A DNA stretch of 64,000 nucleotides from Variovorax jilinensis (GTDB lineage Bacteria; Pseudomonadota; Gammaproteobacteria; Burkholderiales; Burkholderiaceae_C): contig NZ_JASZYQ010000005.1 of NCBI RefSeq assembly GCF_030316885.1, positions 124,001 to 188,000 on the forward strand, in the 5' to 3' direction. Below the pieces are notes generated by a model. It worked only from the letters and a program-made list of their open reading frames with translations. It made no database searches and had not been told where the DNA came from. Of this stretch, positions 36,993 through 45,079 are shown one piece after another (the first letter of the stretch is position 1; every line of letters begins with the position of its first letter). Position numbers and translations under genes: made by a program.

Positions 36993-38030
36993 ATGAAGCT
37001 CTCCAGATTCCAGGACCATCCGACGTGGGGGTTCATCGACTGGGCCCTGCGCGGCGTGGGGCAGGTGGTGTTCCAGAACAACCCGCTGTCCGGCCTCGTG
37101 ATCGTGGGCGCCATCTTCTACAACTCGTGGGTCTACGGGACCATCCTGGTGATCGGCGTCATAGTCGGCACCGCGACGGCCTGCCTGCTGCAGGCCGACC
37201 GTTCACTGATCCGCAACGGCTTGTTCGGCTTCAACAGCGCGCTGGTGGGCGTCGCTCTGGTCGCGTTCACCAGCGAGGACTTCCGAAGCGGCAGCTTTCC
37301 CTCGGCGCACATGCTGGTCTACATCGCGTGCGCGGCGGCGCTGGCGGCGATCGCGTTCTCGAGCATCTCGGCGCTCATGGGTCCGCACAAGGTGGCGGCA
37401 CTCACGATGCCGTTCAATCTGGTGGGCTGGCTGTTCCTGTTCGCGGTCCTCAAGTTCAGCAGCATCGACGCCGGGCCGCTGGCCAAGCCGGTATCGCCCG
37501 AGCAGTACGCGATGGTGACCGACTACGTGCTGCCGACCTGGTACATGGGCATCGGCAACTCGATCGGCCAGATCTTCTTCCAGGACAACTGGATCGCGGG
37601 CTACCTGATCCTCATCGGCATCGCGATCAACTCGCGCATCAGCGCCGGCATGGCGCTGATCGGGGCCATCGTTTCCGAGCTCGTGGCGGTTGCCTTCGGC
37701 GCCCCCGAGGGCGCGATCCGGGATGGCCTCTACGGCTACAACGCCGTGCTCACGGCCATGGCGCTCGGCGGCTTCTTCCTGGTGCTCACCGTGCGCAGCT
37801 TCTTCTATGCGGTCTTCGGCATCGTGGTGAGCACCTGGCTCTGGGCCTCGGTCGCCATCTTCCTGTCGCCCATCGGCATGCCGGTGTTCACCTCCACCTT
37901 CGTGATCGTCACCTGGGCGATGCTGATCGGCCAGCACGGCTTCAAGGCCCTGGTGCCGGTGCCGCCGGCCGAGGCGACCACCGCGGAGGACAACCGGCGC
38001 CGTATGTCGGGCGGCCATGACGGCGGCTGA
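36993..38030 (+). CDS. Urea transporter (UT/SLC14 family)
   Basis: A 345-residue membrane protein of the urea-transporter family, made of two homologous halves. Segments such as GVGQVVFQNNPLSGLVIVGAIF near residue 17 and MGIGNSIGQIFFQDNWIAGYLI near 185 are the paired selectivity-filter regions, and NGLFGFNSALVGVALVAF and DGLYGYNAVLTAMALGGFFL the paired UT signatures. It would passively admit urea for the urease encoded downstream. The ATG at 36993 is chosen because homology starts at MKLSRFQDHP; upstream in-frame codons are unlike the family. It overlaps the DUF1576 gene by 14 nt. Confidence 0.9.
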   Translation: MKLSRFQDHPTWGFIDWALRGVGQVVFQNNPLSGLVIVGAIFYNSWVYGTILVIGVIVGTATACLLQADRSLIRNGLFGFNSALVGVALVAFTSEDFRSGSFPSAHMLVYIACAAALAAIAFSSISALMGPHKVAALTMPFNLVGWLFLFAVLKFSSIDAGPLAKPVSPEQYAMVTDYVLPTWYMGIGNSIGQIFFQDNWIAGYLILIGIAINSRISAGMALIGAIVSELVAVAFGAPEGAIRDGLYGYNAVLTAMALGGFFLVLTVRSFFYAVFGIVVSTWLWASVAIFLSPIGMPVFTSTFVIVTWAMLIGQHGFKALVPVPPAEATTAEDNRRRMSGGHDGG

Positions 38031-39303
38031 TCCGACCCGTGCCGTCGATGCGGCCGACCGGCGCGTGCTGCGCATCGTCGCGCTCTATGCGGCCTATTTC
38101 GTGGCGGCCGGCTTCCTGTTCGATTCGCCGGCCCGCATCCTCGACGGACTGGCCGATATCTTGCTCTCGCGCGACACGCTGATCACCGACTACATGGGGG
38201 TCGGCGGCATCGGCGCGGCGCTCGTGAACGCCGGCCTGCTGACGCTCATGAGCTGCGGGGTGTACTGGCGCGCGGGCGCCGCGATGAACGGTTCCGCCAT
38301 GGCGGCGCTGTTCCTGGTGCTCGGCTTCGGCCTGTTCGGCAAGAACGTCGCCAACGTGTGGTTCATCGTCGCCGGCGTGTGGCTCTATGCACGGTTCAGG
38401 CGCGAGCGCTTCGCGACGCACATCAACACCGCCTTCTTCGGCACGGCGCTGGCGCCGATCTTTTCCGAGATCGCGTTCAGCACCTACCTGCCGCGCACGC
38501 TGAGCCTGCCGCTCGCGGCACTGACCTGCCTGGTCATGGGCTTCGTGCTGGCGCCGGTCGCGGCCCGCCTGTTCAGGGCCCACGAGGGCTACAGCCTCTA
38601 CAACATGGGTTTCACGGCCGGCATCCTCGGCACGCTGGTGGTCGCGCTCTATCGCGCCTACGGCTTCGTGCCCGAGCCGGTCTTCATCTGGACCACCGGC
38701 CACAACCTGCCGTTGGCGATCTTCCTTTTCGCGGGTTTCGCCGGACTGGCCGGCTGGGCGTTCCGGCTGGACCGCCATGCGCTGGCCGGGGTGGGGCGCA
38801 TCATGAAACAGGCCGGCCAGGCGCCCTCGGACTTCATCGGCACCGAGGGCCTGGGTCCGGCGCTGCTGAACATGGGCGTGGCGGGCGTGATCGCGACCGC
38901 CTACGTCCTGCTGGTCGGCGGCGACCTGAACGGTCCGACCCTCGGTGCGATCCTGTCGGTGGCCGGCTTCGCCGCGGCCGGCAAGCACGCGAGGAACATC
39001 CTGCCGGTCATGCTCGGCGTCTTCGCCGGCTCGCTGTTCAAGCCCTGGGCGGTGGATGCGCCTTCGATGGTGCTGGCCGCGCTGTTCGGCACGACGCTGG
39101 CGCCCATCGCCGGCCGCTTCGGCTGGCACTGGGGCATCGTCGCGGGATTCATCCATTCGTCGGCGGCGCACAGCGTGGGCGATCTGCACGGCGGCCTCGT
39201 GCTCTACAACAACGGCTTTGCGGCCGGCCTGGTGGCGGCGGTGCTGACCCCGGTGATCGTTGCGCTGCGTCGCGAGCCGCCGTCCGGCGACCCGAAGCGA
39301 TGA
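38017..39303 (+). CDS. DUF1576 membrane protein
   Basis: A 428-residue membrane protein with about ten or eleven predicted helices. It fits the DUF1576 family: DYMGVGGIGAALVNAGLLTL near residue 60, NMGFTAGILGTLVVALYRAY near 195, FIGTEGLGPALLNMGVAGVI near 275 and HSSAAHSVGDLHGGLVLYNN near 385, the last with repeated His. The two MGVGGIGAALVNAG / LGPALLNMGVAG segments suggest an internal duplication. The function of the family is unknown. It overlaps the urea transporter by 14 nt and is followed by ureA after 115 nt, so a role in urea or ammonium movement is plausible. Confidence 0.82.
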   Translation: MTAADPTRAVDAADRRVLRIVALYAAYFVAAGFLFDSPARILDGLADILLSRDTLITDYMGVGGIGAALVNAGLLTLMSCGVYWRAGAAMNGSAMAALFLVLGFGLFGKNVANVWFIVAGVWLYARFRRERFATHINTAFFGTALAPIFSEIAFSTYLPRTLSLPLAALTCLVMGFVLAPVAARLFRAHEGYSLYNMGFTAGILGTLVVALYRAYGFVPEPVFIWTTGHNLPLAIFLFAGFAGLAGWAFRLDRHALAGVGRIMKQAGQAPSDFIGTEGLGPALLNMGVAGVIATAYVLLVGGDLNGPTLGAILSVAGFAAAGKHARNILPVMLGVFAGSLFKPWAVDAPSMVLAALFGTTLAPIAGRFGWHWGIVAGFIHSSAAHSVGDLHGGLVLYNNGFAAGLVAAVLTPVIVALRREPPSGDPKR

Positions 39304-39330
39304 GGCTTCGTACACTCCCAGTCGAATCGC

Positions 39331-39359
39331 TTGACGGACTGCAAGCACCTTCCTACATT
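39331..39359 (+). promoter_or_regulatory. Sigma-70-like promoter upstream of ureA
   Basis: TTGACG (39331-39336), 17-nt spacer, TACATT (39354-39359). Predicted start near 39366, about 53 nt before the ureA ATG. It implies that the urease genes can be transcribed apart from the transporter genes. Confidence 0.55.
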
Positions 39360-39418
39360 CGATCGGGATTTTGCTGCGCTCGAGTTCGCCGCAAACCCTT
39401 CTTCCGAGACCCAATCCC

Positions 39419-39721
39419 ATGGAACTGACACCGCGCGAAAAAGACAAGCTCCTGATCTTCACGGCGGCCCTGCTGGCCGAGCGCCGGCGCGGGCGCGGGC
39501 TGAAGCTGAACTATCCCGAGGCGGTGGCCCTCATCACGGCGGCCGTGATGGAGGGCGCGCGCGACGGCAAGAGCGTGGCCTCGCTCATGAGCGATGGCCG
39601 TGCGGTGCTCACGCGCGCCGATGTGATGGACGGCGTGGCCGAGATGATTGCCGACATCCAGGTCGAAGCCACTTTTCCCGACGGCACCAAGTTGGTGACC
39701 GTGCACCAGCCGATCGTCTGA
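39419..39721 (+). CDS. ureA: Urease gamma subunit
   Basis: A 100-residue UreA, standard length. [40 protein letters not shown] and VHQPI match the family closely. It is part of the (alpha beta gamma)3 cytoplasmic urease. The ATG at 39419 is chosen by homology; an in-frame upstream start at 39371 would add 16 unrelated residues. The HupE/UreJ gene follows 61 nt later. Confidence 0.96.
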   Translation: MELTPREKDKLLIFTAALLAERRRGRGLKLNYPEAVALITAAVMEGARDGKSVASLMSDGRAVLTRADVMDGVAEMIADIQVEATFPDGTKLVTVHQPIV

Positions 39722-39782
39722 TTCGCCTTTCGGCCCCCGTCAAACCCTTCCTTTCCCGATCAACGACACCAGGACCCTTGCC

Positions 39783-40382
39783 ATGCGCCTTATCCGCCGT
39801 GCCCCCTTGCTGCTGCTCGCCGTGCTTCTGCCGCTGGCCGCGAACGCCCACACCGGCGCCGATGCCGGCATGCACCACGGCTTCGTGGCCGGCTTCCTGC
39901 ATCCGCTGACCGGCGTCGATCATCTGGCCGCGATGGTGGCCGTGGGCCTGTGGAGCGCGCTCACGGCGCGCCGTGCGTGGCCCGACCTTCTCTGGGCGCC
40001 GCTCGGCTTCGCCTCGATGCTGTGCGTGGGTGCCGTGCTGGGCCTGGGCGGCTTCGTGCTGCCGGGGGTCGAGCCGATGATCGCCGCCTCGCTGCTGGTG
40101 CTGGGCCTGCTGGTCGTCACGCAGCGCCGGCTGCCGCCGCTCGCAGCCGCGGCGCTGGTGGGCGTCTTTGCGGTGTTCCACGGCGCCGCGCACGGCATGG
40201 AACTGGCCGGCGAAGCGGGTGCTGCCGCCACCCTGGCCGGCATGCTGGCCGCCACCGTCCTGCTGCATGCAGCGGGCATCGCGCTGGGCTGGAGCCTGCG
40301 CCACGGCCACCGCTGGCTGCCGCGCATTGCAGGCGCCGGCGTCGCATTGCTCGGCCTTGCCCTGCTGGGCGGCGCAGCCTGA
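39783..40382 (+). CDS. ureJ: HupE/UreJ-family membrane protein
   Basis: A 199-residue protein with a signal peptide and six predicted helices. The HupE/UreJ signature [20 protein letters not shown] lies near residue 33, preceded by several His ([12 protein letters not shown]), and a second HGAAHGME near residue 137. The family is thought to carry nickel (or cobalt). Its place between ureA and ureB is common in betaproteobacteria; here it would supply nickel for urease. Its stop is 11 nt before ureB. Confidence 0.92.
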   Translation: MRLIRRAPLLLLAVLLPLAANAHTGADAGMHHGFVAGFLHPLTGVDHLAAMVAVGLWSALTARRAWPDLLWAPLGFASMLCVGAVLGLGGFVLPGVEPMIAASLLVLGLLVVTQRRLPPLAAAALVGVFAVFHGAAHGMELAGEAGAAATLAGMLAATVLLHAAGIALGWSLRHGHRWLPRIAGAGVALLGLALLGGAA

Positions 40383-40393
40383 GCGCGAACGCG

Positions 40394-40699
40394 ATGACCC
40401 CCGGAGAAATCCTCACCGACGAGGGTGATCACACCCTCAACCCGGGCCGCCGCACGCTGACGCTGGTGGTCCGGAACACCGCCGACCGGCCGATCCAGGT
40501 CGGCTCGCACTATCACTTCGCCGAGACCAACGGCGCGCTGGGTTTCGACCGCGAGGCCGCTCGAGGCATGCGTCTGAACATCGCCTCGGGCACCGCGGTG
40601 CGCTTCGAGCCGGGCCAGCAGCGGACGGTCGATCTGGTGGACTTCTCAGGCGAACGCGCGGTCTACGGCTTTCGCGGTCTCGTGCAAGGAAAGCTCTAA
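40394..40699 (+). CDS. ureB: Urease beta subunit
   Basis: A 101-residue Ure[40 protein letters not shown] and [18 protein letters not shown] are full family matches. ATG at 40394 lies 11 nt after the ureJ stop. ureC begins 3 nt after its stop. It stabilises the active-site flap of UreC in the complex. Confidence 0.96.
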   Translation: MTPGEILTDEGDHTLNPGRRTLTLVVRNTADRPIQVGSHYHFAETNGALGFDREAARGMRLNIASGTAVRFEPGQQRTVDLVDFSGERAVYGFRGLVQGKL

Positions 40700-40702
40700 A
40701 CG

Positions 40703-42421
40703 ATGGCAACGATCAACCGCCGCGCCTACGCCGACATGTTCGGCCCCACCGTGGGCGACCGCATTCGCCTGGCTGACACCGATCTCGTGATCGAGGTCGA
40801 GGAGGACTACACGCTGCGCGCCGGCGGCTACGGCGAGGAAGTCAAGTTCGGCGGCGGCAAGACCATCCGCGACGGCATGGCGCAGGGCCAGCGCACGCGC
40901 GCCGAGGGCGTGGTCGACACCGTCATGACCAACGCGCTGATCCTCGACCACTGGGGCATCGTGAAGGCCGACATCGGCCTGAAGGGCGGTCGCATCGTGG
41001 CCATCGGCAAGGCCGGCAACCCCGACGTGCAACCCGGCGTGGACATCGTGATCGGCCCGGGAACCGAGGTCATCAGCTGCGAGGGCACCATCGTCACCGC
41101 GGGCGGCGTCGACACCCACATCCACTTCATCTGCCCGCAGCAGATCGAGGAGGCGCTGTCCTCCGGCGTCACCACCATGATTGGCGGCGGCACCGGCCCG
41201 GCCACCGGCACCTTCGCCACCACCTGCACGCCGGGACCCTGGCACATCGAGCGCATGCTGCAGGCCGGCGACGCCTTCCCGATGAACCTCGGTTTCCTCG
41301 GCAAGGGCAACGCCAGCCTGCCTGCGCCGCTGACCGAGCAGATCGAGGCCGGCGTGATCGGTCTCAAGCTGCACGAGGACTGGGGCACCACGCCGGCGGC
41401 CATCAGCAACTGCCTGGACGTGGCCGACGCCACCGACACCCAGGTGGCGATCCACAGCGACACGCTCAACGAGTCGGGCTTCGTGGAAGACACGATCGCG
41501 GCGGTGGGCGGGCGCTCGATCTGCGCCTTCCACACCGAGGGCGCCGGTGGCGGCCATGCGCCGGACATCCTGCGCGTGGTGGGCGAATCCAACTTCCTGC
41601 CGTCCTCGACCAACCCGACCATGCCCTACACGGTCAACACGCTGGACGAGCACGTGGACATGCTGATGGTGTGCCACCACCTGCACGCCAGCATTCCCGA
41701 GGACCTGGCCTTCGCCGAGAGCCGCATCCGCAAGGAGACCATCGCGGCCGAGGACATCCTGCACGACCTCGGCGCCATCAGCATGTTCAGCTCCGACAGC
41801 CAGGCCATGGGCCGTGTCGGCGAGGTGATCATCCGCACCTGGCAGACCGCGCACAAGATGAAGGCGCAGCGCGGCAAGCTGCCCGAGGACGTGGAGCGCA
41901 ACGACAACTTCCGCGCCAGGAGATACGTCGCCAAGTACACGATCAACCCGGCGATCGCGCACGGCGTCGCGCACGAGGTGGGCAGCATCGAGGTCGGCAA
42001 GTGGGCCGACCTGGTGGTGTGGAAGCCGGCCTTCTTCGGCGTCAAGCCCTTCACGATCATCAAGGGCGGCACGATCGCGATGGCCGCGATGGGCGACCCG
42101 AGCGCGTCGATCCCGACGCCGCAGCCGGTGCACTACCGCGCGATGTTCGGCGCCTACGGCGGCGCGCTCGCAAAGAGCTCGCTCACCTTCGTCTCGCAGG
42201 CCGGGCTGGCCGCGGGCATCGGCGAGCGCTACGGCCTGACCAAGACGCTGAGCGCGGCCAAGAACATCCGCGGCGTCAAGAAGCAGCACATGATCCACAA
42301 CGGCTACACGCCGAAGATGGAGATCGACCACCAGACCTACGCGGTACGTGCCGACGGGCAGCTGCTGGTGTGCGATCCGGCGGTGTCGCTGCCGATGGGG
42401 CAGCGCTACTTCCTGTTCTGA
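40703..42421 (+). CDS. ureC: Urease alpha (catalytic) subunit
   Basis: A 572-residue UreC with the full nickel site: His139 and His141 in DTHIHF, the carbamylated Lys222 in GLKLHEDWG, His251 in AIHSDTLNE, His277 in GGGHAPD, the flap His near 325 in MVCHHLH and Asp near 365 in SSDSQAMGR. It hydrolyses urea to ammonia and carbamate. The gene ends the compact ureA-ureJ-ureB-ureC run. The maturation genes ureD, ureE, ureF and ureG, needed to load nickel, are not in this window. Confidence 0.97.
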   Translation: MATINRRAYADMFGPTVGDRIRLADTDLVIEVEEDYTLRAGGYGEEVKFGGGKTIRDGMAQGQRTRAEGVVDTVMTNALILDHWGIVKADIGLKGGRIVAIGKAGNPDVQPGVDIVIGPGTEVISCEGTIVTAGGVDTHIHFICPQQIEEALSSGVTTMIGGGTGPATGTFATTCTPGPWHIERMLQAGDAFPMNLGFLGKGNASLPAPLTEQIEAGVIGLKLHEDWGTTPAAISNCLDVADATDTQVAIHSDTLNESGFVEDTIAAVGGRSICAFHTEGAGGGHAPDILRVVGESNFLPSSTNPTMPYTVNTLDEHVDMLMVCHHLHASIPEDLAFAESRIRKETIAAEDILHDLGAISMFSSDSQAMGRVGEVIIRTWQTAHKMKAQRGKLPEDVERNDNFRARRYVAKYTINPAIAHGVAHEVGSIEVGKWADLVVWKPAFFGVKPFTIIKGGTIAMAAMGDPSASIPTPQPVHYRAMFGAYGGALAKSSLTFVSQAGLAAGIGERYGLTKTLSAAKNIRGVKKQHMIHNGYTPKMEIDHQTYAVRADGQLLVCDPAVSLPMGQRYFLF

Positions 42422-42424
42422 ATC

Positions 42425-42440
42425 GCCGGCTTCGGCCGGC
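42425..42440 (+). other. UUCG-loop hairpin after ureC
   Basis: GCCGGC-TTCG-GCCGGC starts 4 nt past the ureC stop. The stable tetraloop stem has no T-run, so it is more likely an mRNA-stabilising or rho-linked 3' structure than an intrinsic terminator. Confidence 0.45.
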
Positions 42441-42468
42441 TCCGAACCGACAGATGGAAAGCCACGCA

Positions 42469-42996
42469 ATGCGCAATTTCAAGAAAACCCTCACCCTCGC
42501 CCTTGCCGCCGGCGCCGCCGTGCTGCTCGGCGCCTGCACCACCACCGGCATGGGTGGCGGCGAGATCGTCCAGAAGGGCCAGCCCGACAAGCCCGTGCTG
42601 TTCTCGTGGAAGAGCACCGACGGCGGCATCACGGGCACCATGACCGCCACGCTGCCGACCGCAACCTTCACCGGCCCCTTCCTGCAGATCACGCAGCAGA
42701 CCCAGAGCCAGGCGATGGCGCCGATGTGGGGCGGCTGGCCGGTGGGCTGGAACGACTGGTCCTACTGGGGCTATGGCGGCGTCGCGGGCATGGGCGGCAT
42801 GGGCATGATGCCGGGCTTCGATGCGGTGCAGTTCGCCACGGTCTACAGCGGCAAGGTGATCGCCAACCTGCGCAGCCCGACCGGCGGCATCATGCGCTGC
42901 CGTTTGCACATGCTGCGGCCGCAGCAGGGCATGTCGGGCGGCGGCACCGGCGAATGCCAGATCCAGGGCGGCCCCACGATCCAGGCCAACTTCTGA
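42469..42996 (+). CDS. Hypothetical lipoprotein
   Basis: A 175-residue protein with a lipobox LLGAC (Cys23). The middle has a tryptophan and glycine-rich patch (PMWGGWPVGWNDWSYWGYGG) followed by GMGGMGMMPGF; the C-terminal segment MRCRLHMLRPQQGMSGGG-GECQIQ has two Cys that may pair. The ATG at 42469 is favoured; MESHAM at 42454 is also in frame. It lies 47 nt after ureC and could be read through from it. No function is known. Confidence 0.72.
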   Translation: MRNFKKTLTLALAAGAAVLLGACTTTGMGGGEIVQKGQPDKPVLFSWKSTDGGITGTMTATLPTATFTGPFLQITQQTQSQAMAPMWGGWPVGWNDWSYWGYGGVAGMGGMGMMPGFDAVQFATVYSGKVIANLRSPTGGIMRCRLHMLRPQQGMSGGGTGECQIQGGPTIQANF

Positions 42997-43012
42997 GGCC
43001 GGGAGTGCGGCC

Positions 43013-43942
43013 ATCCAGCTTCGGCACCTGCGCTACTTCGTCAAGATCGTCGAGGCCGGGAGCATCTCCCGCGCCGCCACCACGATCTTCGTGGCGCAGC
43101 CTGCGCTGAGCCAGCAGGTGGCCGAACTCGAGGAAGAACTCGGCGTCAGCCTGCTGCATCGCAGTGCCCGCGGCGTGCGGCCGACGCCGGCCGGCGAGGC
43201 GCTCTACCGCGAGGCGGTGCTGATCCTGCGCCAGATCGAGAAGCTGCCCGAGATCGTCCGCTACACCGGCGGCGAGGTGGCGGGCTCGGTGAGCCTGGGC
43301 ATGTCCTCGACCCTGGCCTCCTTCCTCGCGGGCGATTTCATGAAGGCCTGCCGCGTGGCGCTGCCGATGGTCAACCTGAGCTTCGTCACCGAGGACAGCC
43401 TTTCGCTCAAGACACGCATCGCGGCCCGCTCGGTCGATCTCGCGATCCTGTTCGAGGAATCGCCGACGCCCGGGTTGCTGCGCGAGCCACTGTTCCGGCA
43501 GCGCCTCTACCTGATCCAGCGCAAGCCGCGAACGGGCCGGGCGGCGAAGTCGGTCACGCTGGCCCAGGTGGGCGCGCAGCCGCTGGTGCTGGCCAGCCAT
43601 CCGAATGCGCTGCGCAGCCTGCTCGACGCCCGCCTGGCGGCCGAGGGCATCGCGCCGCAGGTGGCGGCCGAGGCCAACATGCTGCACGGCATGCTCTCGG
43701 CGGTGCAGGCGGGCGTCGGCGCGGCCGTGATCCCGATGGGCGACTTCACGGCCGCCACCGGCGGCAGCGGCCTGGTGGCGCTGCCGATCGAGCCGCCGAT
43801 CCTGCAGACGGCGCACCTCGTGTCCAGCGCGGATGCAGCGCTCACGCCCGCGGGCGAGGCGGTTCGTGCGTTGCTCGGACCCTTCGTGCAGCGCGTCCTC
43901 GACGAGAAGGCGCCGCCGGGCATGCAGAAGATCGAGGGCTGA
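43013..43942 (+). CDS. LysR-family regulator with apparent ATC start codon
   Basis: A 309-residue LysR protein. Homology to the family begins at IQLRHLRYFVKIVEAGSISR, whose first codon is ATC at 43013; GGGAG at 43001-43005 sits 7 nt upstream, the ideal distance. No ATG, GTG or TTG lies in frame between the previous stop and this point, and the first one inside (GTG at 43091) would remove half of the helix-turn-helix (SRAATTIFVAQPALSQQVAELE). The rest is complete: HTH, linker helix and an effector domain to residue 300. Either ATC is used or the gene is a translation-silenced allele. It converges on phhA with a 16-nt gap. Confidence 0.75.
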   Translation: MQLRHLRYFVKIVEAGSISRAATTIFVAQPALSQQVAELEEELGVSLLHRSARGVRPTPAGEALYREAVLILRQIEKLPEIVRYTGGEVAGSVSLGMSSTLASFLAGDFMKACRVALPMVNLSFVTEDSLSLKTRIAARSVDLAILFEESPTPGLLREPLFRQRLYLIQRKPRTGRAAKSVTLAQVGAQPLVLASHPNALRSLLDARLAAEGIAPQVAAEANMLHGMLSAVQAGVGAAVIPMGDFTAATGGSGLVALPIEPPILQTAHLVSSADAALTPAGEAVRALLGPFVQRVLDEKAPPGMQKIEG

Positions 43943-43958
43943 ACTGGGCGCGCGGCCC

Positions 43959-44876
43959 TCAAGGCAGTGCCGGTGCACCACGCCTTCTGCCCGCATGGTG
44001 GGCACCGCTGCCGCGCGTGAGCACGCGGTCGCCCGGCAGCACCGCGCCCGGCGCGAAGTCGTCCATGGCAGCCACGCGTTCGTAGAGCGGCGAGAAATCG
44101 ATGTGCGCGAGCTCGAGGATCTGCTCGAGGCTGTCGATCACGAAGTAGCTCTCCTGGAAGTCGTCGATGCGGTAGTCGGTGCGCATCACGCGTTCGAGTT
44201 CGAACCCGATGCGGTTCGGCGACGGATCGTCGAGCGCGAACACGGTCTCGGTGAAGCTCGACGCGATGCCGGCGCCGTAGATGCGCAGGCCGTCCTTCTG
44301 CTGCACCAGGCCGAATTCCACCGTGTACCAGTAGACCCGCGCGAGCTTGTCGAGCATGCCCAGGCGTCCGGCCTTGAGGCCGCCCAGGCCGTAGGCCTGG
44401 ATGTAGTCCGCGATGGCGGGGTTCATGAGCATCGGCACATGGCCGAAGACATCGTGGAACACGTCGGGTTCCTCGAGGTAGTCGAGCTCGTGCGGCTTTC
44501 GGATGAACTGCCCGGCCGGAAAGCGACGGTTCGCGAGGTGCTCGAAGAAGACGTCGTCGGGCACCAGCCCGGGCACCGCCACGACCTGCCAGCCGGTATG
44601 CGCCATCAGCGCGTCCGAGAGCTGCAGGAAGTCGGGGATCTGCTCGGGGCCCATCGGCAGCTGCCGCATGCCTTCGACGAACTCGTTGCAGGCCCGCCCC
44701 GGCAGCAGCCGGCTCTGGCGTTCGAACAGGGTGCGCCACACGCCGTGGTCCTCGGCCGTGTAGCGCTCCCAGCCCTGGTCGATGGTCCAGTCGGCGCGCG
44801 CGGGCCGGCCCGATTCGCCCGCGGCCAGGCCGTGCTTGGCGGGCTCGCCCGCATGTTCGTTGAGTTGTCGCAGCAC
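43959..44876 (-). CDS. phhA: Phenylalanine 4-monooxygenase
   Basis: A 305-residue bacterial-type phenylalanine hydroxylase. The iron ligands are visible: the two His in VFHDVFGHVPM near residue 140 and the Glu in YWYTVEFGL near 180. WTIDQGWERYTAEDHGVWRTL opens the catalytic domain. It converts Phe to Tyr with tetrahydropterin and O2. The start is GTG at 44876, preceded by AGGAGG with a 5-nt spacer; an upstream ATG at 45026 lacks support. No pterin dehydratase or Lrp regulator is next to it; it is divergent from the AtuA-DUF4387 gene. Confidence 0.93.
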   Translation of the reverse strand: MLRQLNEHAGEPAKHGLAAGESGRPARADWTIDQGWERYTAEDHGVWRTLFERQSRLLPGRACNEFVEGMRQLPMGPEQIPDFLQLSDALMAHTGWQVVAVPGLVPDDVFFEHLANRRFPAGQFIRKPHELDYLEEPDVFHDVFGHVPMLMNPAIADYIQAYGLGGLKAGRLGMLDKLARVYWYTVEFGLVQQKDGLRIYGAGIASSFTETVFALDDPSPNRIGFELERVMRTDYRIDDFQESYFVIDSLEQILELAHIDFSPLYERVAAMDDFAPGAVLPGDRVLTRGSGAHHAGRRRGAPALP

Positions 44877-44950
44877 GCGGGCCTCCTGTTCGTGAAGAAC
44901 CGACTCTAGGGGTTGCGCCGGGCGGGGTAAAGCGGCCGCGGCTCCGTCCA

Positions 44951-44971
44951 GCCATATCGGGCGGCTATGGC
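44951..44971. promoter_or_regulatory. Inverted repeat GCCATA-N9-TATGGC between phhA and the AtuA fusion gene
   Basis: GCCATA at 44951-44956 and TATGGC at 44966-44971 are perfect arms. They lie about 75 bp upstream of phhA and 108 bp upstream of the fusion gene, a position fit for an operator shared by the divergent genes. Confidence 0.4.
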
Positions 44972-45079
44972 CGGATAGCGAGACAGTATTTTTCAAGCAC
45001 GGGCGATGCGAGGACAGTCGCGCCATGCCTCTGAAGCGTGAGCATGTCGCTGACCCTGGGGCAACCTGAGGAGTCGGTC

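Noticed and set aside
43091..43942. GTG at 43091 as start of the LysR gene
   Set aside because: It would delete the first half of the helix-turn-helix, and the family sequence and a well-placed Shine-Dalgarno lie upstream at 43001-43013.
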